In this document: positions 46,174 through 53,749 of the stretch, piece after piece
Layout of the letters: each line of letters opens with the position of its first letter
How positions within the stretch are numbered: position 1 is the first letter of the stretch
Assembly (NCBI RefSeq): GCF_023028105.1
Contig: NZ_CP095494.1
Coordinates: 24,309-88,308, forward strand
Reading direction: 5' to 3'
DNA length: 64,000 bases
From: Halosolutus gelatinilyticus
GTDB taxonomy: Archaea > Halobacteriota > Halobacteria > Halobacteriales > Natrialbaceae
Position numbers and translations under genes: made by a program
The notes under the pieces: model-generated
What the model was told of the DNA's origin: nothing
Database searches by the model: none
What the model saw: only the letters and a program-made list of their open reading frames with translations

Positions 46174-46948
46174 CGTGGAACACCTCGAGCCCGCCTTGGC
46201 CAGCGTCGCGAAGCTCCGCCGCCGGACGATCGTCCGCGAACGACGTCAACGCGCGCAGGTCTTTGAGTCGGGCAGCCGTCGCCTCTGCCGCCGTGATCGT
46301 CATCTTCTCTTCGACGCCCGAAAGCTGCGGGATGCCGTTACTCACCGACGACGAGTTGTCGATGGAGTCCAACAGGTCTGGGTTGTTCCGAATCGCTCGA
46401 GCAACGTGCTCCGTGACGCCGAACCCGAGTCCGTGGATGTGGACGTCCGGGCCGGCGACTTCGCGAAGCTCACGCGCACAGGCGATCTTTACGGCCGGCG
46501 TCTTGTCTTTGACTCCGCCGACGCTCCACCAGACTTCCCGGTCGACGTGAGGTGCCACGCGACGGTAGCACTCGTCGTGTGGTTCCTGGAGCGGGAGCAC
46601 GATCGTGCCGTCGAACGGGTGCTCGCGCGCAAGCTCGAGCCCCTCGATGAGTGCCTCTGCCGTCGCTTCCATGTCGTGGTAGACGTCAGCGAGGACAGCG
46701 CCGTCGGCGAACAGTTCCGCCGCTTCATCGAGGACGTCCTTGTTCGTCACCGTATCGTCCTTGAAGTTCGAATCAAGGATGTAGTGGTCGCACTTGCGTG
46801 CGTGGCTCTTGCGAGCGCCGTGCCCCATCGGAGAGCGCGCCTTGTTCATTCTCCACGGCCAGTAGGCTCTCGCGCCATCGATGCCGCTGGCGTAGAGGTC
46901 GACCGGCGTGGCCTCGACGAGTCGCTCGAGGTAGGCCCGGTCGATCAC
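46163..46948 (-). CDS. dpdA: TGT-superfamily base-exchange enzyme, DpdA-like
   Basis: 261 aa. The motifs fit the tRNA-guanine transglycosylase fold: an ILDSNF strand near residue 55, WWSVGGV near 145, HIHGLGFG near 175, then LLDSIDNSSSV, where TGT enzymes carry the catalytic Asp and specificity loop. It is shorter than tRNA-TGTs (~480 aa in archaea) and lacks their C-terminal PUA-type part. That size fits viral DpdA proteins, which put 7-deazaguanines into DNA. The GTG start at 46948 is supported by GGAGGT upstream and overlap with the previous gene. A methyltransferase lies in the same chain. Family assignment is from pattern only. Confidence 0.6.
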   Translation of the reverse strand: MIDRAYLERLVEATPVDLYASGIDGARAYWPWRMNKARSPMGHGARKSHARKCDHYILDSNFKDDTVTNKDVLDEAAELFADGAVLADVYHDMEATAEALIEGLELAREHPFDGTIVLPLQEPHDECYRRVAPHVDREVWWSVGGVKDKTPAVKIACARELREVAGPDVHIHGLGFGVTEHVARAIRNNPDLLDSIDNSSSVSNGIPQLSGVEEKMTITAAEATAARLKDLRALTSFADDRPAAELRDAGQGGLEVFHGAD

Positions 46949-47049
46949 GCCTCGAGCACCTCCACGCGATCGCAGTCGTCGCAGAGATATCCCGCGCCGA
47001 GTTCGACGCCGCACTCGCGACAGTGATCTGTCCGATGGTCCGAATCCAT
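46945..47049 (-). CDS. Tiny zinc-ribbon protein
   Basis: 34 aa with HCRECG and, 13 residues later, LCDDCD: a four-cysteine zinc ribbon and little else. Overlaps the DpdA-like start by four bases and the stop of the previous gene by one. Confidence 0.6.
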   Translation of the reverse strand: MDSDHRTDHCRECGVELGAGYLCDDCDRVEVLEA

Positions 47050-47150
47050 CAGAGATACACCCCGATTACAACCAGCGCCAGCGCGATCGTGCCGCCGCAA
47101 GCGAGATAAAACGCGATTCTGCGATCTGTTCGAGTATCCGTATCTCGCAT
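47049..47150 (-). CDS. Tiny membrane protein
   Basis: 33 aa: a polar Arg/Asp/Thr-rich start, then one hydrophobic helix (~13-32). Its stop shares a base with the next ATG; the previous gene stops one base before its ATG. Confidence 0.5.
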   Translation of the reverse strand: MRDTDTRTDRRIAFYLACGGTIALALVVIGVYL

Positions 47151-47339
47151 TCAGATCACCCCTGCGACCTCAAGCATGGACAGCACGAACAGGACAGGGA
47201 GGACGATCGTAACTATGATGACCAGCGTCAGCATCACAATCCGATCGAATATCCTATCTGCGTTCCACGCTTGACGATAGCTCTCGGCCACGATTTTCGG
47301 GATGTCGCGAACAGTACGCTGGGAAGATTGGTCACGCAT
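47151..47339 (-). CDS. Small membrane protein
   Basis: 62 aa with a basic amphipathic start and one long or two short helices (~32-60). The start at 47339 overlaps the stop of the upstream zinc-ribbon gene, favouring it over 47354. Confidence 0.6.
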   Translation of the reverse strand: MRDQSSQRTVRDIPKIVAESYRQAWNADRIFDRIVMLTLVIIVTIVLPVLFVLSMLEVAGVI

Positions 47340-47541
47340 CCGGGACCACCCCATCAGGCGACTTCATTACGACTTCGTGAATCGTTTCCTCACCGCAGGT
47401 TTCGCACTCCCAGACGTGTTGGTCGTACGGGTTTCCGGTCGAGTGCATCCGGCCACCGTCACCGCACTGAACACACTGGATAACCGACGTCCAGGGCATA
47501 TCCTCGGCGTCTGGAAAGACGTCGTCGATACTTCCAGTCAT
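47332..47541 (-). CDS. Zinc-ribbon protein
   Basis: 69 aa. CVQCG and, ~20 residues later, CETCG form a zinc ribbon. The start at 47541 overlaps the stop of the preceding gene. Virus-like chain member. Confidence 0.65.
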   Translation of the reverse strand: MTGSIDDVFPDAEDMPWTSVIQCVQCGDGGRMHSTGNPYDQHVWECETCGEETIHEVVMKSPDGVVPDA

Positions 47542-47708
47542 GCTGGGTCGACCCACCCCTCGGTTAGATTGAGCCAGCAGCGCGTGTGCATCACGTAGTC
47601 GTCGATCTCGTTCCGGTCGTCCATACGGACGTGCTCGGCGTCGATCTCGACGTGGTCGGTGTCCGGTTCGAACCGTCGTTCACAGATTGCGCAGTACAGT
47701 GTTGTCAT
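47538..47708 (-). CDS. Small zinc-binding protein
   Basis: 56 aa. YCAICERRF near the start and a late MHTRCW offer Cys/His ligands. GGAGG lies ~8 bases before the ATG, so it can start a translation unit. Family unknown. Confidence 0.6.
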   Translation of the reverse strand: MTTLYCAICERRFEPDTDHVEIDAEHVRMDDRNEIDDYVMHTRCWLNLTEGWVDPA

Positions 47709-47748
47709 TCGTTTATCCTCCAGTTTCGGTATGTACCTTTCTCAGATG

Positions 47749-47994
47749 TCACGCTGTCTCACCTCCACACCTTCTGTAATCATCCCAGACCGAGACCGCG
47801 GTCGCGACAAACAGGACTGCAAGGATTAGCACGGAGATCGCTCGGCCGGCTAACCATCCGGTATTCCCAATCACACCGGTTTCAACGAGGTGATCACCGG
47901 CCATCATGTACGCGACCACGACGCCAGTGGAGGCGGCATACATCGCGTACAGGATCCACTTGTGACTGCCTCCATTTCCGAGTCTATCGCTCAT
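47749..47994 (-). CDS. Small membrane protein, two helices
   Basis: 81 aa with helices at ~12-30 and ~48-66. The start at 47994 overlaps the methyltransferase stop (ATGA). Confidence 0.62.
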   Translation of the reverse strand: MSDRLGNGGSHKWILYAMYAASTGVVVAYMMAGDHLVETGVIGNTGWLAGRAISVLILAVLFVATAVSVWDDYRRCGGETA

Positions 47995-48863
47995 GCTTTC
48001 ATCTCCGTGAGTTTCGTTTGAGTCTGGTCGTCGTCGACGAACTGTGCCGTCGACGTCGGATCGAAGTTGCACACCAACCGCTCGGTCGTGTCCGACGCTT
48101 CCCGACACATCCGGTGACGACGATCGCGTTCGACGACGTAGTACTCGTCAAGGCCCTCAGGAAGTTCCGTGTACGACACCATCCACTTCGATTCGACATC
48201 GCGAAGCGCGTCGACGAACTCCGAGTGATTGAACTCGGCCTGGTAATAGTGCTCACCGCCGACGTACGGCGGATCGCAGTAGAAAACCACGTCGACGTCG
48301 GTGTCGTCGTATCGAGATAGGATATCTGAATAATCTTGGTTTTCGATGATGACCTGACGGAATCGGTCGGCGATCTCCTCGAGGCGTTCGCGAGCGTTGT
48401 CGAACGTCCGTGCCGGCGATCGTTTCGCGCGGGTCTTGAACCCATTTTTCATCGAGATGTCTCCCGCGAACTGCATGTAACGCAGGGCGTAGAAGCGCCC
48501 AGCTCGCTCTACTGGATCGGACGGGCGGACACCGTCGAAATAGTCGTCCACCCATTCAAGGTAGAGCGATCGGGAGTACGGGACGTTCCGAAGCCACTGC
48601 ACGAGTTCGTCTTCGCGCTCGCGAAGCGTTTCGAAGAACTGTACGAGGTCGTCGTTGACGTCGTTGTAGACCTCAACGGTGCTCTCCGGCTTGTTGTAAA
48701 GGAGAGCGCCACTACCCCCGAACACTTCGACGTAGCAATCGTGTGCCGGCATCCGTGAGAGGATCCACGAGCATTCCCGGCCTTTTCCACCAGGATACGG
48801 GAAGACTGATACACAGTTCCCCGGACGCTCGCGATCGGTACCATCGGCGGATCTACCGCTCAT
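47991..48863 (-). CDS. D12-class DNA adenine-N6 methyltransferase (Dam-like)
   Basis: 290 aa. YPGGKGRE near residue 23 is the SAM-binding FxGxK-like motif of D12 enzymes. EVFGGSGAL follows, and the catalytic FYCDPPYVGG lies near residue 190. Length and motif order match Dam/DpnM, enzymes that methylate adenine, often in GATC. No matching restriction endonuclease is next to it, so it is an orphan of the kind viruses carry to evade restriction. The start at 48863 overlaps the previous stop. Confidence 0.92.
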   Translation of the reverse strand: MSGRSADGTDRERPGNCVSVFPYPGGKGRECSWILSRMPAHDCYVEVFGGSGALLYNKPESTVEVYNDVNDDLVQFFETLREREDELVQWLRNVPYSRSLYLEWVDDYFDGVRPSDPVERAGRFYALRYMQFAGDISMKNGFKTRAKRSPARTFDNARERLEEIADRFRQVIIENQDYSDILSRYDDTDVDVVFYCDPPYVGGEHYYQAEFNHSEFVDALRDVESKWMVSYTELPEGLDEYYVVERDRRHRMCREASDTTERLVCNFDPTSTAQFVDDDQTQTKLTEMKA

Positions 48864-49060
48864 CGCGACCACCTCACGTTCAGGTCGAACGACGCCCCGC
48901 ACGTAGGGCACTCATAGTCGTGAGGGCCGTGGAGCCTGATCTCCGTATCACAGTACGGGCATAGAATCGCAGCACACGAGTTGTCGTGCGTGCTTGTCAC
49001 CATCAGGTCCGTTTTCGGATACGCCTCTCGACGCGCCTCTTGTTCTCTCCAGTTGGTCAT
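48860..49060 (-). CDS. Zinc-ribbon protein
   Basis: 66 aa. LCPYCDTEI and YECPTCGASF make a classic zinc ribbon in the second half. Overlaps the methyltransferase start by four bases. Confidence 0.68.
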   Translation of the reverse strand: MTNWREQEARREAYPKTDLMVTSTHDNSCAAILCPYCDTEIRLHGPHDYECPTCGASFDLNVRWSR

Positions 49061-49061
49061 A

Positions 49062-49319
49062 TCACGCCTCACCTCGTTGGGCGTCCTCGTCCACTGACTG
49101 ACCGGAGTCGTCGAGGATTCCGGCACGACGGCAACACTCCTTGCAGTCCTTTCCCTCGCGATAGGAGTCGTTCTCAGGGTCCACTTCTTGCGTTGCCGAC
49201 CCGTACATCCAGTTCTGACATAGGGACCGTCCCCCGTCGAAGATGTGCCATCGCCGGGAGTTGAACGGTTCTCCCCAGCGGTACGTCTCGTCCCCGTGTT
49301 TAACGTCGTTATCACTCAT
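49062..49319 (-). CDS. Small zinc-binding protein of halovirus type
   Basis: 85 aa. RRWHIFDGGRSLCQNWMY followed by CKECC ~30 residues later. From memory this 'WHxxDGGxSLCxNW' pattern recurs in proteins of haloarchaeal tailed viruses. The start overlaps the previous stop. Confidence 0.62.
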   Translation of the reverse strand: MSDNDVKHGDETYRWGEPFNSRRWHIFDGGRSLCQNWMYGSATQEVDPENDSYREGKDCKECCRRAGILDDSGQSVDEDAQRGEA

Positions 49320-49560
49320 GATAATCATCCTCCGATCGGTCACTCTCTGCATCTTGTGATTGGTCGTAAACCTCGATGCGGACGACAACCTCGCATGGCC
49401 GTCCGACGCGGTTAGCGAGTCGTTCCATGTCCTCAGAGACTGCGTGCTGCAAGTCGTCGAGATCCGAGTCCACTCCGAACCCGGCCTCGAACGACTTCAC
49501 GTGGGTCCCGAATTGATCCGGCTCGCGTTCAGTATCCTCTCCGGATTGGTCAGCAGTCAT
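49312..49560 (-). CDS. Small acidic protein, unknown
   Basis: 82 aa, very acidic and helical, no cysteines at a metal site. The start at 49560 is set by overlap with the C2H2-type gene stop (49550). Confidence 0.55.
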   Translation of the reverse strand: MTADQSGEDTEREPDQFGTHVKSFEAGFGVDSDLDDLQHAVSEDMERLANRVGRPCEVVVRIEVYDQSQDAESDRSEDDYHE

Positions 49561-49687
49561 GAGCTTCCTCCATGTGCTGCTCGTGCTCCTCGTGCGTTTC
49601 ACTCTCGTGACCGCAAAGAACGCAGTCGGTCGGATAGAAGTCGCCAATCCGACCAACTGTCTCTTCGGATCGTGCATCTCCCGTCAT
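49550..49687 (-). CDS. C2H2-like zinc-finger protein
   Basis: 45 aa. CVLCGHESETHEEHEQHMEE has two Cys and several His at C2H2-like spacing. Overlaps both neighbours (stop of 49684 gene, start of 49560 gene). Confidence 0.55.
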   Translation of the reverse strand: MTGDARSEETVGRIGDFYPTDCVLCGHESETHEEHEQHMEEAHDC

Positions 49688-50082
49688 TGTTCTGTCCCCG
49701 TGTGTCGTTCGCGGCGCTTCCACTCCGATTGGTCGAGTAACGAAGCGAGAAGGCCAGTGTCATCGTCGTACACACGGACCCTGTCAGTGACTTCGCCGTC
49801 TGAATCGACAGCGACCAACTCGCGGCCCGAAAAGCCGCTCGTGTTGCGAAGTGCGACGCCACGGAAACCGCCATCAGGCTCCCGAAGCCACTTGATGTGG
49901 CACTCGGGCGTCATCAGTTCGAGATAGTCCTGAGCATCCTTGTCCTCGTACAGATGTTCGTGGACCATACAGTTCGCACAGCGCACCGTCTCCTCGCCTT
50001 CGTACTCCGCAACGACCTCGAACTCGTGGCCGTTCACGCGATAGGTTCCGCTCCTGACTTGATCACTGTCTGTCTCTGCCAT
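49684..50082 (-). CDS. Zinc-binding protein, first gene of the minus chain
   Basis: 132 aa. VRCANCMVHEHL with a later ECHIKWL gives a CxxC...CxH site. The rest is beta-rich and acidic. It heads the chain that runs to 45547, so its upstream region (50083-50198) should hold the main promoter. Confidence 0.62.
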   Translation of the reverse strand: MAETDSDQVRSGTYRVNGHEFEVVAEYEGEETVRCANCMVHEHLYEDKDAQDYLELMTPECHIKWLREPDGGFRGVALRNTSGFSGRELVAVDSDGEVTDRVRVYDDDTGLLASLLDQSEWKRRERHTGTEQ

Positions 50083-50228
50083 ACCAACAGGTACAATCTC
50101 CAACAACAAAAAGGTTCTGTCTGTATGGAGAAAGAGTCTATGCTATAATAGAGAGCATGAGCAGAAGCTATTTGCATGTGGAAAGAATATAACGACTTAT
50201 GGCGACCACTCCCGAACCACATGGAATA

Positions 50229-50492
50229 ATGAGCAGAGGGCTGCTGACTAAGTCGGAACGCGAGTTTCTCCGCGGCGAAAAAGATGACGTCGACGCACGC
50301 CAGTATCGCTATAACATCCGATCGAATTTTCGATCGCGCGTCAGCGAGTTAGAAGACGATCTCGAACTACTCCGTGACGCTGGCGAAGAGGAACTCGTCG
50401 AAGAGTTCCACAACACCTTTTCCCGGATGGATCGACTCGAGCGCGAAGTCGAGCGCCTTCGCGACGAGCTGGACCAAGAGCGCGACAGCTAA
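50229..50492 (+). CDS. Small coiled-coil protein (paralogue at 58246)
   Basis: 87 aa. The start motif RGLLTKSEREFLRGEKDDVD and the basic YRYNIRSNFRSRV are shared in form with 58246-58479. The C-terminal ~40 residues are a coiled coil. This 'LLTxxERxxLxGE' family is widespread in haloarchaea and their elements; function unknown. An earlier ATG at 50199 is possible. Confidence 0.7.
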   Translation: MSRGLLTKSEREFLRGEKDDVDARQYRYNIRSNFRSRVSELEDDLELLRDAGEEELVEEFHNTFSRMDRLEREVERLRDELDQERDS

Positions 50493-50593
50493 TCCTCGTC
50501 TTCTTCGTCCGTGTCCATCGTGTGCTCGTTAGCTCCGCACTTCCGATTCGCTTCCAGAATCTCCTGTAGTTGCTCGATCTCGTCCTCGTCCAT
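50489..50593 (-). CDS. Tiny acidic ORF
   Basis: 34 aa, strongly acidic with a short helix. It ends opposite the end of the 50229 gene. Coding status uncertain. Confidence 0.3.
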   Translation of the reverse strand: MDEDEIEQLQEILEANRKCGANEHTMDTDEEDED

Positions 50594-50632
50594 ACGAGGC
50601 TATACGTCACGATCGTTGATAAATAGCACAAC

Positions 50633-51193
50633 CTACTCTAGCTCATCGTCGTAGAATTCGCTGTGAATTCTAAGAACCGTACCATTCGAAATGCCGAAGA
50701 GGTCGCCGACAGTCCGACTTCCACAGTCACCGTGCTCGTACATCTCGGCCACTCTAATTCGGTCAAGACCAGTGACCTTGAGATGTTTTCGCTGATGCTC
50801 TTTCCGAGAGAGAAGTTCAAGATTATCTGGTCTGTTGTCCCAAGGAATCTCGTTTTTGTGGTGGACCTTCTTCCCCTGGATGGCTTCAAATCCGTGTTCG
50901 GCCACCATCACGAGTCGGTGAACTAATACTGGGCTCTTATCTGCCCTCCAGCATTCGTACCCCTTTTGATGCATCTGGAGCTTCGCGTAATTACCATACT
51001 TTGTCGATAGTGCCTGTTGAATCGATCTGGTTTCGATCCCGTGTCTCTTCAGCCAGTTGCTAACCGTTGCTTGTGAGCAATCAAAGAGGTCCGCAATTTG
51101 ATTGGAGGATAATTCTTGGTCGTGATACAGTGTCATCATCAATTCCCGATCGTTCCAAGGATTTTCGTCTGGTATCTCAAGTTCTTTTTGCAT
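50633..51193 (-). CDS. HNH homing-type endonuclease with HTH
   Basis: 186 aa. Residues ~25-55 form a helix-turn-helix (SSNQIADLFDCSQATVSNWL). The middle carries an HNH core (VHHKNEIPWDNRPDNLELL, ~110-128), and a second HTH-like stretch (~160-175) closes it. This is the plan of phage-type HNH homing endonucleases, which cut DNA and spread their own gene. Slightly lower GC than its neighbours. Confidence 0.85.
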   Translation of the reverse strand: MQKELEIPDENPWNDRELMMTLYHDQELSSNQIADLFDCSQATVSNWLKRHGIETRSIQQALSTKYGNYAKLQMHQKGYECWRADKSPVLVHRLVMVAEHGFEAIQGKKVHHKNEIPWDNRPDNLELLSRKEHQRKHLKVTGLDRIRVAEMYEHGDCGSRTVGDLFGISNGTVLRIHSEFYDDELE

Positions 51194-51246
51194 ACTCCAT
51201 AATTTCCGCGAAAATACTTCTTAGCTTCGCTGACAGTCCAGATTCC

Positions 51247-51546
51247 TCACTCAATCGGCGTAGGACCAAGAAAGAGATCCCCTGACTCATCCTTTTCTGC
51301 ATCCTCCGCTGCGACCTCCGCATGAGGTTCACAGTAATGTTCCGAGTATCGCTCGTAACCAACGGGATTGTAGACGACCAGGTGTGTCGCGTCCCTCGGA
51401 CACTCATGAATATCGCAGTCGCCAAGTTCGATCGATTCGTCGGTCGCACCACAGCTACAGCAGACGACGTCTCCGTCGACGATAAGATGGTCAACTATCT
51501 TCCCGCAAGCTCCGCATTCGCGGGGTTCAATCGGTGACTCGTCCAT
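51247..51546 (-). CDS. Zinc-ribbon protein with conserved tail
   Basis: 99 aa. CGACG and CCSCG (residues ~11-31) form one ribbon; CDIHECPRDATH begins a second module. The last ~55 residues (VGYERYSEHYCEP to LGPTPIE) recur in the gene at 53570-53749. Confidence 0.68.
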   Translation of the reverse strand: MDESPIEPRECGACGKIVDHLIVDGDVVCCSCGATDESIELGDCDIHECPRDATHLVVYNPVGYERYSEHYCEPHAEVAAEDAEKDESGDLFLGPTPIE

Positions 51547-51629
51547 TTTTCGATATCCACACCGTCAACCCCTGTAAATTGCGGGGTTAGACTCAATCCG
51601 GCTATCTATCGGGAAGTCGCACAACCGTC

Positions 51630-51656
51630 TTCACTCGATCGGCGTAGAACCAATGG
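51630..51656 (-). pseudogene. Remnant of the TPIE-type tail
   Basis: TTCACTCGATCGGCGTAGAAC repeats the very end of the zinc-protein genes at 51247 and 53570 (coding TPIE and stop on the minus strand). Only ~25 bases remain. Confidence 0.4.
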
Positions 51657-51878
51657 TCAGTCTTCTCGCAACTCCAAGAACCGAACAGCTATCCCAGCAA
51701 CGAGCATCACAAGGCCAACCGCCACTATCACGACAGCGAGTGTCTCAAGTAATCCTCCTTCGATTCTTGTCTCCAGCAGGAGTGAGGTCGTTATCGTCAC
51801 AAGTGCGATCCATGCCAGTCGCTGACTGATCCCCTGACCGATTCTTCCACCGGGTTTGGTTGTCTTGTTCCCAGTCAT
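51657..51878 (-). CDS. Small membrane protein, two helices
   Basis: 73 aa with helices at ~19-36 and ~43-65. The region before it holds the next small membrane gene of the same strand. Unknown family. Confidence 0.6.
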   Translation of the reverse strand: MTGNKTTKPGGRIGQGISQRLAWIALVTITTSLLLETRIEGGLLETLAVVIVAVGLVMLVAGIAVRFLELRED

Positions 51879-51925
51879 AATGAGTGATGCATCGCTTCCG
51901 ACCCAAAACCCCTTTCGGGGTCACT

Positions 51926-52045
51926 TCATCCCGGCCAAATGGTCGAGATGAGCGTTACCACCGAGGTGAGAACGGCCAACAACGCTGCGATCAACGTTGT
52001 CCACCATTTCACCTTTTCCCATGTGGGTGGCGGGTCGTACGCCAT
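51926..52045 (-). CDS. Tiny membrane protein with 5' hairpin
   Basis: 39 aa, one helix (~14-36). Its mRNA would carry a perfect 9-bp hairpin (52053-52073) eight bases before the ATG, which could hide the start. AT-rich promoter sequence lies upstream. Confidence 0.52.
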   Translation of the reverse strand: MAYDPPPTWEKVKWWTTLIAALLAVLTSVVTLISTIWPG

Positions 52046-52191
52046 GCATTGTGAAGCCGGTGTGACCGGCTTCATCTATACATTATACCTTATGGTATAT
52101 AAATATGTCGAATTTTAGTCAAGTCAGTTAGATTCAAAAAGACTTTCCACGGGGGAGATCTTAGATTGAACTGCATTGTGAAGCCGGTGTG
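52045..52191. repeat. 20-bp direct repeat with hairpins and AT-rich operator
   Basis: TGCATTGTGAAGCCGGTGTG occurs at 52045-52064 and 52172-52191. The first copy sits in a perfect hairpin GAAGCCGGT-GTG-ACCGGCTTC. The second is part of GTGTGGC-CATTTC-GCCACAC. Between them lies an AT-rich stretch with TATACC-TTAT-GGTATA (52084-52099), over the likely promoter of the tiny membrane gene. Confidence 0.55.
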
Positions 52192-52256
52192 GCCATTTCG
52201 CCACACTCTTCCTAACTTCCAGTAGCGGTAGGTGTGATTACCAGATCAATCAGGAT

Positions 52257-52580
52257 CTACAACTCACCGTCAAGCTCAAGGAGCTTCCGGAGGACGAGCC
52301 CGTCAAGCTGATATAGCTTCTCGGCAATCTCGCTCTCCTCGTTCAACTGGTACCGGGTACTTGGCCCGGTCTCTCGCGTCTCTTTGATGATCTCCAACCC
52401 CTCCAGGTAATCGAGGTGGTCGTACACCGTGGACTGGGCGACTCCTGCCTGCTGAGCCACTTCACTGATGCTTAGGTCGCGCTCTCGCTCGTCGACGAAG
52501 ACACTGATGAGTTTCGTTCGGTCACTATTGAGGAACAATTCTGCAAGCGGAGTCCCACCAGCGAAGGCCTCAGTGTCCAT
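52257..52580 (-). CDS. Winged-helix regulator (haloarchaeal, ArsR/MarR-like)
   Basis: 107 aa. SISEVAQQAGVAQSTVYDHL is the recognition helix pair, and a typical wing (SRYQLNEES-type) follows. The start at 52580 (MDTEAF) fits the family; an upstream ATG would overlap the promoter region of the divergent nuclease gene. It may control the genes on either side. Confidence 0.78.
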   Translation of the reverse strand: MDTEAFAGGTPLAELFLNSDRTKLISVFVDERERDLSISEVAQQAGVAQSTVYDHLDYLEGLEIIKETRETGPSTRYQLNEESEIAEKLYQLDGLVLRKLLELDGEL

Positions 52581-52686
52581 ATTCCATGACAGGAGTAGTG
52601 AGAGTAAGTATCTTCCGACGCTTTTTATTGGTGTTGTCTTTAAACTACAGTTCATTTATACATTTGAGCACACAAACAGTAGAACA

Positions 52687-53181
52687 ATGTCCTTATACCC
52701 AGATGATTGGGAGAGTATTCGACTGTCCGTTTTAGAACGGGATGGGCAAAAATGCCGAAATTGCGAGTCGGCGTCCACCCACCTGAGCATCCATCATATT
52801 GATAGAAGGCGAGATCAACCGAACACCCTCGATAATCTCGTTGCCGTGTGCGTCGCATGTCATCAGCAATTAGAGCGGCTGTCTGTTCGTGAACAGCGCG
52901 AACGCCTCGGGATGGAACAGCTTGAACTCGATGATATACACTACCCATCCTACGCTCGCGTCCGTGCGATCCGCCGTCTACTCCGTAAAGGTGCGGTCGG
53001 GTCGCCTGTTCCCGGCTCCTTCCTTGAGGACAGCCTTCGCGAACACTTGGTCGCCGACCCTGATGTGCCAATCGAGGCCCACGGAGGTGGCCACCGGGCA
53101 AACATCCGGCTGATATCTTCCGATGCGGCCGTCGATTACCTCAAATCGAACGGGGGCGACGTCCCGTTCGGATTTGACTAA
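52687..53181 (+). CDS. HNH endonuclease
   Basis: 164 aa. RDGQKCRNCE, then LSIHHIDRRRDQPNTLDNLV and CVACHQQLE form a complete Cys4-type HNH domain (residues ~18-62). The C-terminal half is an extra domain of unknown type. Divergent from the winged-helix regulator with ~105 bases between. Confidence 0.87.
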   Translation: MSLYPDDWESIRLSVLERDGQKCRNCESASTHLSIHHIDRRRDQPNTLDNLVAVCVACHQQLERLSVREQRERLGMEQLELDDIHYPSYARVRAIRRLLRKGAVGSPVPGSFLEDSLREHLVADPDVPIEAHGGGHRANIRLISSDAAVDYLKSNGGDVPFGFD

Positions 53182-53569
53182 GCAGCTGCTTTTCAACACC
53201 ATCAGCGCAAGAGCGGCGTAGACCGTCCCATCGAGAAGTCAATTAGACTTACACTCTTCGAGATATTAGATGCAACTGGGTTTAGTTGGGTCATCTCGGC
53301 GCGAAAGCGTCAGGATGACTTTTCAAGAGTAATCCGATAGCGATAGCTCTGATCCTACGTATATCTGTCAAGTCAACGCGCTTTAATTAACCTTTCACAC
53401 GTGCAGCGCATACAGACGGATGGTTCAATCTGGGTCATCACAGGTTTCGCCTGTGGTGTTTTCCAGTTTTCTATGTTCAGAGTCCCTACTGTGGGATTTG
53501 CAGGTATAGACGGTTCCTAGCGGGTATTCCGATATTTGATTTCCTGCTATACTACGTGTGCGACCTGAT
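53182..53569. other. Intergenic region, 388 bases
   Basis: No convincing gene, repeat or RNA-like structure seen. It separates the + strand HNH gene from a convergent minus-strand gene. Confidence 0.5.
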
Positions 53570-53749
53570 TCACTCGATCGGCGTCGGGCTGAGAAAGAGA
53601 TCCCCAGATTCGTCCTTTTCCGCTTCCTCTGCTGCGACTTCCGCATAGGGTTCGCAGTAGTATTCAGAGTACCGCTCGTAACCAACAGGATTCCAGACCA
53701 CCTTGTGTGTCGCCTCTCTCGGACACTCGTGGAGGTCACACGATCGCAT
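53570..53749 (-). CDS. Zinc-binding tail protein (paralogue of 51247)
   Basis: 59 aa. It starts inside the last codons of the helicase gene (14-base overlap). CDLHECPREATH, then VGYERYSEYYCEPYAEV and the ending SPTPIE match the C-terminal half of the 51247 protein at about 80%. The N-terminal ribbon of the paralogue is missing here. Confidence 0.65.
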   Translation of the reverse strand: MRSCDLHECPREATHKVVWNPVGYERYSEYYCEPYAEVAAEEAEKDESGDLFLSPTPIE

